A stretch of 64,000 bases of DNA from Umbelopsis ramanniana AG (taxonomy: Eukaryota; Mucoromycota; Umbelopsidomycetes; Umbelopsidales; Umbelopsidaceae): positions 124,001 to 188,000 of the forward strand of contig NW_026252133.1 in assembly GCF_025399195.1 (NCBI RefSeq). The letters run 5' to 3'. Positions 23,499 to 34,929 of this stretch are shown here, piece by piece (position 1 is the first letter of the stretch; each line of letters starts with the position of its first letter). Under the pieces are notes generated by a model. It had not been told where the DNA came from, did no database searches, and was given only the letters and a program-made list of their open reading frames with translations. Position numbers and translations under genes: made by a program.

Positions 23499-25424
23499 TC
23501 ACATTATGGCTTTCAGTTGGAGAGGGAGCGGAGTCACTTCGCCTTGGTATTCTTGCATCAATGTTTGAATTAACCCACGAAATAAATATCTATGTTCCTG
23601 TTTGAAAGTATGAGTACATGAGAAAAACGTTCAAAACATTTTCATTTCATCAGGACTTACGTTGTTGATGAATGTAATGGCCCAGCCTTGCTTACGGGTA
23701 TGTTGCTTCGTTCCGTGTGCACCAGTCACCATAGCACGTCCAACCTGGTGTATGTATTCGTCTACAGTGTTTGCCATGTCGTAGTTTATCACCATTCTGA
23801 CATTTAGTAAATCAATTCCACGAGCTAAAATTCCAGTAGAAACGACGATATCACATGTGGATTGCCGAACTTGCTGCAAAACCTCGTCACGCTCTGGTTG
23901 AGAAAGGTCACCATGCATAGCCAGTACATTGAATCCACACTTGGTTCGGATAGCTTGTGCAAGCAATTCAGTGGCAAGCTTGCTGTCGACAAATATCAGG
24001 ATCGGCGGTTCATAATATTTCGGATCGCGCAAAATGGACATAAGCTGTTTGGATTTGGATTGATCTTCTACCCACATGATGGTCTGCTTGACATGCTTGT
24101 TCGGTTGAGCTTTCGTCCTACCAACATGCACAGTGATCGAATTACGGAGGTGCTTTCGACAGGCTCTTCGCATCACTTCTTCAGACTCCCAAGTAGCAGA
24201 GTAGAAACATGTTTGTCGGATACCAGGATCTACCAGTGAATTCAAAATTCGAGCAATTTGCTCATTGAAACCCATCTTGAACATGATGTCGACCTCGTCC
24301 ATTATCATCATTTTGATGTTTTCAAGCTTCAGTACCGATTTATGATGGTTTAACAACTCTATCATGCGTCCAGGTGTAGCGACTAGAATTTGAACTCCTT
24401 GCTTCAAGCGATACACTTGATTGGGGATGGGATTACCACCGATGAGAAGAGCCGTTTTCATATGAGGCAACCCCGCTGCAAGTTGCTTCGCTACACTTTC
24501 GATTTGTGCGCATAGTTCTCTTGTAGGTGCAACAATCAACCCAAGTGGATGGGAATTCTGCCCGGTCCCGTACATTTTCGCTAATGATAGACAGTGTGTA
24601 ATCATTGGCACTAAATACGACACTGTTTTGCCGCTGGATGTCGGAGCTGACACAAACATATCTCTTCCCGCTAATGCAACAGGTAGAGCTTGCATCTGAA
24701 CAGATGTAGGTTTTGTAAATCCTGCTGCCCTGATGTTTTTTAATAAGGTCGCATCCAGTTGACAACTCTCAAATGTGGTTATAGGCCGAGGAACGTTTTG
24801 ACCTTCCACTGTTATATCATGAGCAGATCTCATAGCCTCAATAGCTTTCGGGTGCAGCATAGAAACCTCTGGTGAGTCATGGTATGCTGTAAGTTTGGCG
24901 TGCACATTGGTAGCGATTGAATATTGCGGATATGCAATGCCTTGGCAAATGGGGTCATTTGTGGGGTTCCGAGCGTAATTAGCGATGTCTTTTATCTTGC
25001 ATTCCATACTGCAAACATCACGTTCAGTAGTGTCGTTAATATATTCGCCATATCTGCCGCAAATTATGCACAAAGGTTCGCCATCCAAAGGAAATCGTTG
25101 TTCTATGCTGGCTTGTTTAATGGGTTCCTGATCTTCATCATCGCTTTGTTCGTCGTCATCAATTGTAGGATCGCTTGGTATTAAAGGCACCGCAATTCCG
25201 TGCTCTAAAGAATCGACTTCTATTTTTTGACTTGAATGCTCGTCTTTAATTTCCTTCTGCTGGTCCTCGTTATCTGCTACTGCCTTGTCTAGTTGGTTGC
25301 TTGCAATGTCTCCAGGAGAGGAATTAGGTGGTTCAGCGAAAGAAATAGGCTTAGCGTGCTTAATTGCGTCTGGAGAGTAAATCGCGTTGGAATGCTTTCG
25401 CTTCACACCCCTTGGGATGAACAT
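23499..25424 (-). CDS. DEAD-box RNA helicase with HIT zinc finger (DDX59-like)
   Basis: Exon 1 (25424-23661) and exon 2 (23597-23499) give 620 aa. Without the splice the frame stops soon after FINNV. The real donor is GTAAGT right after FINN, and exon 2 reads EHRYLFRGLIQTLMQEYQG. A short HIT-type zinc finger, CIICGRYGEYIN followed by DVCSMEC (Cys119, 122, 138, 142), is the DDX59 hallmark. Helicase motifs follow: Q-motif FTKPTSVQMQALP, Walker A APTSSGKT, PTRELCAQ, ATPGRMIEL, DEVD in place of DEAD, SAT, and a motif VI HQVGRAMVTG that departs from HRIGRTGR. DDX59 is a nuclear helicase whose RNA targets are not well known. The gene ends about 97 bp before the MND1 start. Confidence 0.9.
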
Positions 25425-25627
25425 GGACCGAAGTACAGGACAATTTTCGAGATCGTGGTTGATTCAGCAGTGAACAACTACTTTGCTCGGGGACCTTTTT
25501 TTTTAGTTGCAAGGAAAGTCGGAAGGGACCCCCTAATTTGTGACGTCGAAAATTTCAGACCTGTTTTGTCAACAAGCCTTTTCCAACAAAGAAGCACTTT
25601 CCTTTATCCTCTATCATTTCCCTGATC

Positions 25628-26139
25628 ATGGTCAACGCATCTTTCGTTAATGTAAGCATTCTTCAGATACGTTTGTGTGTTTCAAAAATGGAATGTGTCC
25701 GGAATTCTGCTTTTGTTTTAGCAAAGAGAAAGTTGTCGCATCAACCCAATGGAAAAAACGAAAACAAAAAAATATTTATCCCCTTGTTCATTCAATAGGT
25801 CGGCCGCTGGTCAGCGCTCGGTCTGGGTGTCCTCTATGGTGTCGTCCACAACCGTTCGCTTCATAAGCTTGAAGCCGAGAACAAGGTTAAGCACGAATAC
25901 GAGCGCAAGGAGCGACTTATCGAGCAAGCCAGAGAACAGTACGCGAAGCTCAACGCTGTTGCCGTCGACAGCTCAGGTAACTTTTTTTTTATATATATTT
26001 TGGTTTGGTGCATACATGTGCGAGATGGCATTGCGTTCTCATCATATGGTACTTTATTGCAGCTGTTGTCACCGATGTCGACAGCCCCAACTTCGACTTA
26101 GAGAAGTTCATTGCCCACTTGGAACAAGACAAGCAATAA
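25628..26139 (+). CDS. Mitochondrial F1Fo-ATP synthase subunit e
   Basis: Three exons (25628-25651, 25799-25976, 26063-26139) give 92 aa. The short first exon encodes MVNASFVN. Exon 2 gives GRWSALGLGVLYGVVHNRSL with the GxxxG membrane helix motif (GVLYG) used for dimerisation, then a charged coiled coil (HEYERKERLIEQAREQYAK). Length and layout match subunit e (Tim11/ATP5ME), which sits in the inner membrane and helps form ATP synthase dimers and cristae. The gene is divergent from DDX59, with about 200 bp between the two start codons. Confidence 0.87.
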
Positions 26140-26636
26140 ACGCATTAACTTCGCTGATATTGGCGCAGGAACTACCTTGTCGTTAGACGGCACCGTTGAA
26201 GACGGTGTTTGCACCTCCTTTTTTTTTTCTTTCTTCAAAACCACCTATATCATTTCCATCGTTTAAAAAGTGCGATCCTGTCGCCAGGAGTGTCACCATT
26301 TTTGCTGGTATTGCCAAATTTTTTCCTAAATTTGTCTTGTCATCGTTTCCTTATAGACAGCTCTCCCGCAATGAAAATTGTAGATTACCTTACTAGCTCT
26401 GATATGCGTATCGCTACATGTTTGCATTTGATGTGATGGGAGTGACATAGGTGAATGTATTCCAGATATTTTATTCAACGACTTATACACAAACAAAATG
26501 TCATATGAATACAAACATTATTGTAATACTATAGAAAAGGGACAATGCACCTGTTCAGAACGCATCGAGATACATCATGGATTATAGGCTGTTCGTTGTC
26601 TCTTTATAGCATTTAATTAAGACATGTAAAATTAGT
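26140..26636. other. Convergent intergenic region
   Basis: A 497 bp region between the ends of the ATP synthase e gene (+) and the LysM gene (-). It is T-rich, with no reading frame, RNA or repeat supported. Confidence 0.5.
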
Positions 26637-28293
26637 TTACACGTAATTAAGAAGCTTGCAACTGCCACCTTCGTAGATGTCGACCTTAGTCAAAGGATTG
26701 GCATGGTTGAGAGTGTTGTAGTTGTCCATGGAGTAGACATAAAAGTCAATGTGACGACCGTTGAAACTCCAGCTTTGATCATCAACAAGGAGACAACCAT
26801 TGTGGGGATATTTGGCACCGGGAAGCTTCCAGCCAACAAGGGATGGAACATAGATCTTGCTATGCTTGGGAAGATCGTTGGAAGCGATGGTAATGTAAGG
26901 TCTCAAAGCAGTGTCGTAAGCAGTCAAGCCATATGGGTCGCTGCTTTTGTCGAGAACTTCAAAGCACTTGTAACCGTTGCAGGAGCAGCCACCGAGATTA
27001 ATAACCTTGTTGCCAACTTGGCCAGTTCCTTCCATGACGAGAGCATCAGCGTATGATTGCTGAACCTTGGCGATGGTCTTTCCAGCACAGGTCTTGACTT
27101 CGACCATCTTGCCGCCGCTGTAGTCCTTGGAATGGGCAATCCAGTAGTAGGTGAATGCACTAGACTTTTGAAGCAACTTGCGTTGTTCCTTAGAGTGCTG
27201 GACGGTCTTCTTAGAACCGAGGAGACCGGAATTATCATGGCTAGCAACAGTAGGCTTAGCCTCCTCAGTAGTGGTAGTAGGAGTCACCTTGGCAACTTTC
27301 TTAGCTCTAGTATGTTGAGCATGGCGAGACTTCTTGGAAGATGTAGGCTTACTAACAATGCCAAATGCCTGGACAGCCTTAGAAGAACCACTGACAGCGA
27401 CACAGCTGTTGGTAGATTAAGGTGTCAGTTATAATGTCTAAAGATCCATTAGAAAGATACTTGGACAACCTACTATTTCTTTCCGTTATCAAGATTATCG
27501 CAGGTTCCTCTGTGGACCTTGGGGTTCCATTCATAGAATTCGCTGAGAGTAATACCGTATTTCTTCGCAACAGAGATACAATTGTCAGAGCCAGAAACTG
27601 GGTTGTCAGGGTTAGATTCAAGTGATCAATGGAGTATATCTGAGGAGCCAATTTATGAAGATAATTTACCTGAATGCTCAGCGGTACAAGTCACAGCAGG
27701 TGCACTCTTAGCAACACAGCTGATGATATGATGCAATTAGAATCAATTTCATTATATCAGTGGTGTTTCAACTTTGTTTGGGATATTTACTAGGATTTTC
27801 CGGTGAGAAGGTTGGAGCAATGCTTGTTGACACTGGGGTTAAGAGCATAGAATTCGGTCAAGGAAAGACCGAATTTTTTGGCAACCTTAATGCAGTTGTC
27901 CACATCCTTGACTGGAAGCAGAAATGAACAGTGGTCAATAATGTATGGTCAATGAAACGAATTTTTTTTATATAAAAAATACAGGATTAAATAGATGTTC
28001 AAAATCGAGTCCCTACCTTTATATGTCTTGGAGCAAGAGGCATTGCGCTTGGTCAAAAAAGAGTCACGCTTGTCGAGGCTGCGAGAGTCAAGAACTGTAT
28101 CGTCTTCATCAACGAGTTCGAAGTCGTCATCTTCTTCGGGTTCGTTGGCATACAGATCATAGTAATTGGGGCGAGGGGCAGCTCTTTCTGCGAGAGCTCT
28201 GGCCTTCACGGGCTCAGCTACAGCCAGCTGCAAGTTGCACAAGGCCATCAAGCCAGCAACAGTGGTTGCGATAATAGTTGTTTTGAATACCAT
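26637..28293 (-). CDS. Secreted protein with two LysM modules and a C-terminal 3D (DPBB-like) domain
   Basis: Five exons (28293-28017, 27911-27791, 27719-27670, 27597-27474, 27405-26637) give 446 aa. A signal peptide (MVFKTTIIATTVAGLMALC) is followed by an acidic propeptide-like stretch with a Lys-Arg (LDKRD). LysM 1 reads DVDNCIKVAKKFGLSLTEFYALNP and LysM 2 SDNCISVAKKYGITLSEFYEWNP (quoted in part), each ending in YCV after the intron. A basic linker leads to a domain with GGCSCNGYKCFEV and GCLLVDDQSWSFNGRHIDFYV, the Asp motif of 3D/DPBB folds such as MltA or RlpA tails. LysM domains bind chitin or peptidoglycan-type glycans; the 3D domain may be a glycan lyase, but the substrate is unknown. 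The two LysM modules share identical intron positions. Confidence 0.85.
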
Positions 28294-29462
28294 GGCTAGG
28301 GTTTAGGAGAGAGATTGAGTAGGAATTGAGCAGTTAAATTGAACGAGTTCGAACTAAAAATTCAGAACAGATAAGTAGGGCCTGGAAAAAGAAAGGATGT
28401 GGGGAGACGTTCAACGTCGGTTGTAACGAATCTCAAGGAATGGAAGTGGGGGTAGGGAAGGTGGCAGGAAAGGGTCCTTAAAGGAAGAACAGTGAAAAGG
28501 AAGAGGATAAGTCAGGGCGACAAAAGCTTAAATGACAGTAATATATACGTTGAACGAAGGTGTTTCAAGCGCACAACAACCTGACACCAACTGTTAGATT
28601 GAAAAACCATTGGTTTACCTTCGTCCGCAAAAGGCATTCGCGAAGGTGATACTTTTCAATGTCCCACAAGGTTAGAGGCTAGTGGTTGCACTCAGACTAT
28701 ATTCCCAACTTTCCAATCGACTCAATAAGGAAGACTGAGTATTGATCTGTACTTTGTATGGTGCTGACGCTACACAAGAAAATTATAATTCCTGTGGGTA
28801 TAGTGGTCAATTCGCGATTCTATGAAAACTGCTGTTTCTATCAGATAACCAACAACGTACAGCCGGTCATTCAACTCATTCCAGTACTTTGCATCAGTGG
28901 CAAAAAAATGCGTGGCAATTTCAAGTGCCTCTTGCTTTTCGATCGACAAAAGCCTACTTCTTCTCAGGTGACATGCCTGATTCTCAATTTCAACCCTCAA
29001 GTACCATACCAGTTACTGCTAGATGCTTGCTGCTGTTAATGCAGATACGTTACACCAGTTCCTCAAATCGCTCATCCTTCATTTCCATCCAGTGAATTCT
29101 CATATCCACTCTTACCTCTTCTGAGTGGTGATCAGATCGGACGACACTTCCTCTATACAGTTCGCAGAAGCCATGACATTGCCTATCCAATTCATTTCTT
29201 CAATCCTATTTATCATTGAACTCGAGTAGATTCCATTGTACGTAATTCAATTTGTAGAGTATGCAGCACGATACCAATATGCATGTGGGCTAGCCGAAAG
29301 TATAGGATTAGTGTACTGTTACGCATTTCCGTGCTTTCTCTCTCGCTTGGGGTTCCTGAGCGAGTGAACGGGCAAACTTTTGATTACGTGTGTAACATCA
29401 GAAAATTTTGTGACCAACTGTGAACCTGCCACGCTGCGAGATCGCGACTTTCATTGCGGACA
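28294..29462. other. Divergent intergenic region (LysM gene / OB-fold gene)
   Basis: About 1.17 kb containing both promoters. A TATATA-type element lies near 28541-28548, about 250 bp upstream of the LysM gene. Small frames around 28758-29095 on both strands have no motifs. Nothing else was seen. Confidence 0.45.
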
Positions 29463-30583
29463 ATGTCATGCCTTTTGGTATTCATTAGTGACATCTTCAA
29501 TGCCATTCCACATAAAACAGACAGTGATAGTGGATTCCGTTTTGAGCTAGAACTTAATGATTCACCAAGTGTAGAGTTTCAAAATGTCAGGTACATGGAA
29601 TTCCATGCTGGTCGTGTGGAGTATCAAGGTTATGAATCAAACATATTGGTGAGCTGAGTACTTACTTTATCTTTTTTTTTTATATAGAATTTGCGGCACC
29701 ATAGTGGAAACAAAAGTATCACCTATTCCTGATGAATATCAAGTTTTCGACACAGAACAGGAGTCCATCGTCCCTACCGAGTTTACTATAGACGATGGAA
29801 CCGCCACCATTAGCATTATTTGTCCTCCCCGAATTCGAAACCGAGGGGACGCTGAACTCCTTAAAGTAGGCAGTATAGTCACCGTAATTGGAAGGACACA
29901 AATTCAAAATGGTTGCAGATTAGTGCACTGTATAGGGTACAGTAATTTGCTTGCAGATCCACCCACGCGCCAGGGAACTTAAACCATTCTTATTGATTTT
30001 GCCTGCACCCTCCATTGACAGATTTAATATCCATGCTGATCCTACTCAAGAAGTCGTACATTCTCTGCGGGTCATGCAGATGAGAAAATTCCATTACAAA
30101 TCGGTAAAGAAAGATCACATTTTTGCAAGCCAAGTGTCGGCTTCATCTCAAAGCTGTTCGCTTCGCCGGCGAGGTGTTCAGGTCATGCCAATTGCATCTC
30201 CTGCTAAGCCTCAAGACATGGATAGGAGTCTTACAGAACTCGGGTCTAAAAGAAAAGAACCTGCCACCGATGAAAACTACGATGACTCGTTCTTGGTGAC
30301 GGAAGAATTGGATACTTTGATGAATCAAATCGACAAGAAGCCAAAACTCGAACCTAGCAGTGCTATCTCCGAAGATTATAACTTTGGCTACAGCTCGCAG
30401 GGACTACTTCCAGTCGGCAAAGATATAACTCAACAAATAATGAATATGATAAAGGAAGATGGCGCCACTCTGAAAGACTTTGTTCTGGCAGGTCTGGATT
30501 TTGAGCAGGTCGAGGACTTGCTCGCTTATTTGCTCAACACCGGTCAAATCTACGAAAGGGAGGGCCGCTATCACTTACTTTAG
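29463..30583 (+). CDS. OB-fold plus winged-helix ssDNA-binding-type protein (RPA2/STN1-like)
   Basis: Exons 29463-29590, 29688-29936 and 30022-30583 join in phase to 312 aa. The reading that keeps the fold intact uses donors GTACAT at 29591 and GTACAG at 29937. It gives VEFQNVRICGTIVETK, FTIDDGTATISI, LLKVGSIVTVIGR and FNIHADPTQEVVHSL, the strand order of an RPA2/STN1 OB fold and its C-terminal helix. A disordered acidic region follows, then a winged helix ending DFEQVEDLLAYLLNTGQIYEREGRYHLL. RPA2 belongs to the replication protein A trimer and STN1 to the telomeric CST complex; both have OB plus winged helix. I cannot decide between them by eye, and a second RPA2 paralogue is also possible. 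Confidence 0.72.
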
Positions 30584-30865
30584 TACTCCCCAACCCATCT
30601 CATTGCCTAATGAACTTGCGCAACATTCAGCCACTGTACATAAGTATGACTCTACAGGTTTCTTTATATTCGGTTGTACATAACTTATTCAGGAAACACA
30701 GCTTCCACACCACATAGACAAGCCGTAGATTGACTAAAAGCTTTCCATATGCGAAATGATAGTGTAAAAATAATATATAAATTCTATGCTGTACAATGCA
30801 ATGCGATGGGAGAAAATGCGAATAGAAAAATGCAAAAATGCGATGTGTCTTGGGATACGGACGTT

Positions 30866-31422
30866 TTAAGCTTGTGTTTCTGTGTGATTGTCGTCGCCAC
30901 TCTCCTCGCTGTCTTCGTCGTCACTGTCACTGTCAGTCTCTTCCATGACTGGTCGATTATTGTTAACGAAAAGATCATCATCACTGTTCTCTTCGCTATC
31001 CGAGATTATATCGTTCGATCGAGAACTTGGTGTGGGGTTAGACTTGGTGTTGAATTCCTCCGGCCTGCGATCATAAATGTCAAAATCAAGTCAACTGGAA
31101 TCGTTACGCTGTGATCTGCATTGACTTACCATTTGCCTTGAGCTCGTAGATCCTTGACATGCTCGGGGAAGAGAACATGCACGATTTCGCCGCCCATTTT
31201 GTCGCTGGAAGTTGCTTCGGGATCCAGAACAACATAGTGACCCCGTTTGACCCAGATCAAGTTGCGAAATCGTGGAGGCAAAACGGCGAGAGTAGTTTGA
31301 CCATCTGCATATTGAACTTCGTGCATGTTTTTTCCTCTAGGACCTACTACACGTGCGATCACTTGACTTGATGTCAATTCCGGCGTTGATTCCGCTTGTC
31401 TGGTTGTCTGTTTCTTGCCCAT
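30866..31422 (-). CDS. eIF1A domain-containing protein EIF1AD-like
   Basis: Two exons (31422-31130 and 31064-30866) give 163 aa; human EIF1AD has 165. After MGKKQTTRQ comes an S1-type eIF1A fold: VIARVVGPRGKNMHEVQYAD, LPPRFRNLIWVKRGHYVVLDP, VHVLFPEHVKDLRAQGKW. The splice creates the W of WPEEF. The tail is acidic and contains DLFVNNNRP, matching the conserved DLFVNTNR of EIF1AD. This sets it apart from translation factor eIF1A itself. EIF1AD has been linked to nuclear functions and 40S maturation; the exact role is not settled. The acidic tail is at 30866-31000. Confidence 0.88.
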
Positions 31423-32089
31423 TCGATCGACTTTGGAAAAAAGAAAAAATTGCTTGATCAAAGTATTGGTAAATTTCAGCTCATTACTGCTTTTATTTTC
31501 TTTGCAGATCACTCAAACAGTTTCATATGAGCAAGCCAAAAAAATATGCAGTGTTCATATCCCATACATCCAATCAAGGAATAATTGAATTCTATGTATT
31601 ATGTGGCAGAAAAGCCTAGCAACTTCACTTGGTTGAACTGTACATAAGCAGCGAGCATGTTCATCTGCCAAGGTTGTAGGATATGTTTTATATCAACAGT
31701 AAGCAAGAACAATGCAGTAAGAAGATAACATATTTACAGAAGCACTGAGCCCCCCGGCCATATTTTAATAATAAAACTATCTACACCATTGAAGATTGTA
31801 TGTCGTTTTCCTTCAGGTAAACCGGAAAGAGTGGAAAATCAATGCGTCTGTTGAAAGCGCAGCTTGACTGACCCAAGTTTATGGAGCAATATTGAAGTGC
31901 GCTTTCCATGCGATTGAGCCAGCCAGGTTTGTAAGATTCTACAGCTAAATCATTCCAGAGTCTGCAGTGGACGCCTTTGCCATTTCCTTCAATTGGAAAA
32001 CTGTGCCTAATCGGGGCAAATGTAATTCGTCGAGCGCCGTTTTATGGCCAAGCTTGTGCAGCTCCACCTGTTCTCCCTTTTTCTTTTCG
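31423..32089. other. Divergent intergenic region
   Basis: A 0.67 kb region between EIF1AD (-) and the GPI-type protein (+). It is AT-rich, and no element stands out. Confidence 0.45.
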
Positions 32090-32581
32090 ATGTTTAAGCA
32101 AGCTTCCCTCGCGGTATTGGTCGCCTTTTTATTCTTCACGCAATGTTTTGCTCAAACGAGCTTCTCCCTCACACCAGTTCCAACAGTATGTATTAAAGCA
32201 TGTACTGCACCCGCTGTTGTTCCACAGTGCCCAGCATCATGTCCCAACAGCTGTACGTTTATCGTCAAAGACCCTTGTTGTCCGAACGTAAAGACTGGCG
32301 TATGCGATAACGTATCTTCTGGAACGACATTACCAAGTACTTCCATTATGTCGGGGACAACTGTTTCCATGCCTACTGGTAGCTCTATTATGACCACCGT
32401 CAGTTCTCCCACGGCCATGCCCACTGTAGTATCTTCGTCCATGAGCGGAGTCAGCCCCAGTAGCTCATCTGTTGCTGCTTCAGTTCCTACTATATCCAAC
32501 TCTGCGAGCACGGCAGGCAAAATGATCGACGCAAAATTCGGTTTCTTGGCTTTCATAATCACCGTCCTGTGTTTATTCTAA
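32090..32581 (+). CDS. Secreted Cys-rich, Ser/Thr-rich cell-wall protein with GPI-type C-terminus
   Basis: A single exon of 163 aa. I start at 32090 because MFKQASLAVLVAFLFFTQCFA is a signal peptide ending in an AxA-like site; the frame is open upstream, but the added residues would hide it. A Cys-rich module follows (VCIKACTAP, CPASCPNSC, DPCCP, GVCDN), eleven cysteines in about 50 residues. Then comes a Ser/Thr/Pro-rich stalk typical of O-mannosylated wall proteins, and a hydrophobic tail (FGFLAFIITVLCLF) with no charged residue after it, as in GPI-anchored proteins. The family is not recognised. Its stop lies about 80 bp from the end of the convergent M49 gene. Confidence 0.75.
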   Translation: MFKQASLAVLVAFLFFTQCFAQTSFSLTPVPTVCIKACTAPAVVPQCPASCPNSCTFIVKDPCCPNVKTGVCDNVSSGTTLPSTSIMSGTTVSMPTGSSIMTTVSSPTAMPTVVSSSMSGVSPSSSSVAASVPTISNSASTAGKMIDAKFGFLAFIITVLCLF

Positions 32582-32662
32582 CGTAACCGCTATATTATCA
32601 CACTGCATTAAATAAAAACAAAACGATAAAGTGAACCGTGCAATCTGCTTTGTGCTTCTTTC

Positions 32663-34433
32663 TTAAGCATCGATTGGGTACAAGGGTCTAATGTCGATGG
32701 GAATACCTAATCACGAAAAGTAGATTTCATTAGATACCGTAGTTACGCTGCAGCGTTGAGAGGGAGTGGATGCTTACCAGCTTCTTCAATGGCATCGAGT
32801 GTTCTCTTGGTCTCTGGATGGTTCTTTGCATATTTGTTGGCAAAATCTACCACCTTCGATTTGATGCCTTCTCCTTGCAAGATAAGAATATCGTGGGTGA
32901 GATCAGAAACGGCTTGTTCTATATGGTCAAAGTTGACTCTATAGCGGCCGTCAGAATCAATTTCGAAGCCTCCCTTCTCCAAAAGATAATTCAACTGCAT
33001 TGCTTGACCTTTGCCATGTGCTTCCTGAATACCGAAACGAATGGAACGGAATGCGGATGCCAAGAAGGTTACCCAGAACTCTTCCTTACTGACATCGTCA
33101 ATAGTGCCTTTTTCTACAAAAATGGAAGCTGCGAACAGGGCAGCAATATCTAGACACCAAACAAGCCGTTAGCGCATATTGCCGACACTTAGCCGATCGT
33201 CGTCATTTCATACCTGCTTTAGCTTCCTCAAATGCTGAGTGAAGTTCTTGCAAATGAGATCGCACTGTATCGCCTTCTTGTGTATGATGAGGTCCGTTGG
33301 AATGACTGACTTCATGCAAAAGTACGTGGGTGGTGAAGGCACGACTGACAACGTATTTTTGTTGATCCTCTGCAATCACCAATTTGGCAATAGGTGTCAA
33401 GACGTGCTTGAATTTGCCCTCCTGAGCATTCTTAATGAGAACTAGCTTGGATCCCGCTCGCTTGATAGCCTCTTCATCATTGGGGAGATTATAGGCGGCC
33501 GTAGTAGGAACAGCAACATCACCACCAGCATATAATTGGTTAACTACCACGATAGGTGCGGCCACGAGTTCCTTGTTCTTGTACTTATCAGGGATAGGAA
33601 GTTTATCTTCAACAAATTGAAGATCTGAAAACTTTTCTAATAATTTTGAGGAGTAAAAGTCTCTAACATGAACATAGGATTCGTAAGCAGCTCTCAGGGC
33701 AAAAAGTTCATCAGTATAATTTTCGTAAGGACCGATGGTGATTTCCAATGCCGAGTCCTTGCTGATATGCAACCAATCGACCTCTGAATCCAAATAATCG
33801 TTACTGGCGAATGCATCAGCACGGGATGTCAAAAACTTCTTGAGCGATTCATCCACCACCAACTCAGCGGCCTCCTTCAAATGACGTGCAGCTGACTCCA
33901 ACAGATCCTTGTATTCTTCGGAATATGGAATAGTATGCAAGGTATCAGATTTGTCACGGCGAACTACGCTATAATAGCCCTTTGCTTCTTTACGTTCCTT
34001 AGGCCCAAGTGTCTCGACCCATTTTTCGAACTCTTGCGTAGTCATGTCTTCGGGATAGTAATTGGCACCTTCTGGTCTAGCTGGCACACCTTTTACAAAT
34101 GGCGCATTATCATCCTCTTTCGCCTTAAGAAAGGGTTAATGATACAGGCGCGGTATCATTTAATTCGCGTTCGTTTGGACTTACCCATGGCCCCTTGTAC
34201 ATGTTGAAGAGAGTGAGAAGCTTCTCGTCTCCCAGCTCTTCCAATTTTTTCTTGAGCTGCTCGTTACCAGCCCATGCTTGACGAATATAAATCTTGTCAA
34301 TGATCTTGGCAGCTTGAACCAGCGGTTTGATGGCGGCACGATCGCCCTCTTTTAATTCAGACAGATCGGCCGTGAATTCATAAGGGGTATATCGCTCCAA
34401 GCGCTTGTCAATTGGGAGAGATCCAACGAACAT
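32663..34433 (-). CDS. Peptidase family M49-like zinc hydrolase (DPP III relative)
   Basis: Four exons (34433-34185, 34123-33214, 33149-32778, 32706-32663) give 524 aa with matching phases; the last exon encodes only GIPIDIRPLYPIDA. The zinc site is HEVSHSNGP, followed 30-odd residues later by HSAFEEAKADIAAL, whose Glu is the third ligand. Classical dipeptidyl peptidase III has HELLGH (HExxxH); this protein has the shorter HExxH form found in the bacterial, plant and fungal M49 relatives. Other conserved parts are AYNLPNDE, RAFTTHVLLHEVSH and SAFRSIRFGIQEAHGKG. It is probably a cytosolic metallo-dipeptidase, but substrate use of the HExxH branch is unclear. Confidence 0.85.
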
Positions 34434-34929
34434 TGTGTGTAAATAACGGGGGTATTAGGAAACCGCCAGGGCGATGCGTGAGAAAAGTCCTGCAAACGCC
34501 GATGGAAAGTCACAACAGCAGGCTGTCGACGAAAGGTGGTACTCAACGCGTAAGTCGCCGATATCATTGTCTGCCGCGTGAACGTAAAAAGCAGGCAGGA
34601 CCCCATTTTAATTTTCAAACTTTCAATTATTTTTTTTCTTTACTTTCCACACTCTTCCACTAGTGTTACAATTAAGGCGAAGTAGAAATGGTGGCGACCG
34701 CGCATACTTTCAAACTAGGCATGCTCCTTCTATAAAAGTACCTGAATTTCGGAAGAACCCTGTGGTACTTGCCTTGTCTATAACAAACCACGACCTGACA
34801 GACTTGGTTACATTGTTCTTTCGGAAGCGAAAAAATGGTGGCTGTATAACATTTGAATCTTAAATGGGCAATTTATCATGCTAGTCAAGGTTACCATGGT
34901 TCCGTCTTTAACGTTTCTTCTCTACACTT
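34434..34929. other. Divergent intergenic region
   Basis: A 496 bp region between the M49 gene (-) and the methyltransferase gene (+). No TATA box or other motif was identified with confidence. Confidence 0.45.

Noticed and set aside
25424-26139. Possible operon-like pairing of DDX59 and ATP synthase e
   Set aside because: They are divergent with about 200 bp between them, normal spacing for this genome, and share no function.
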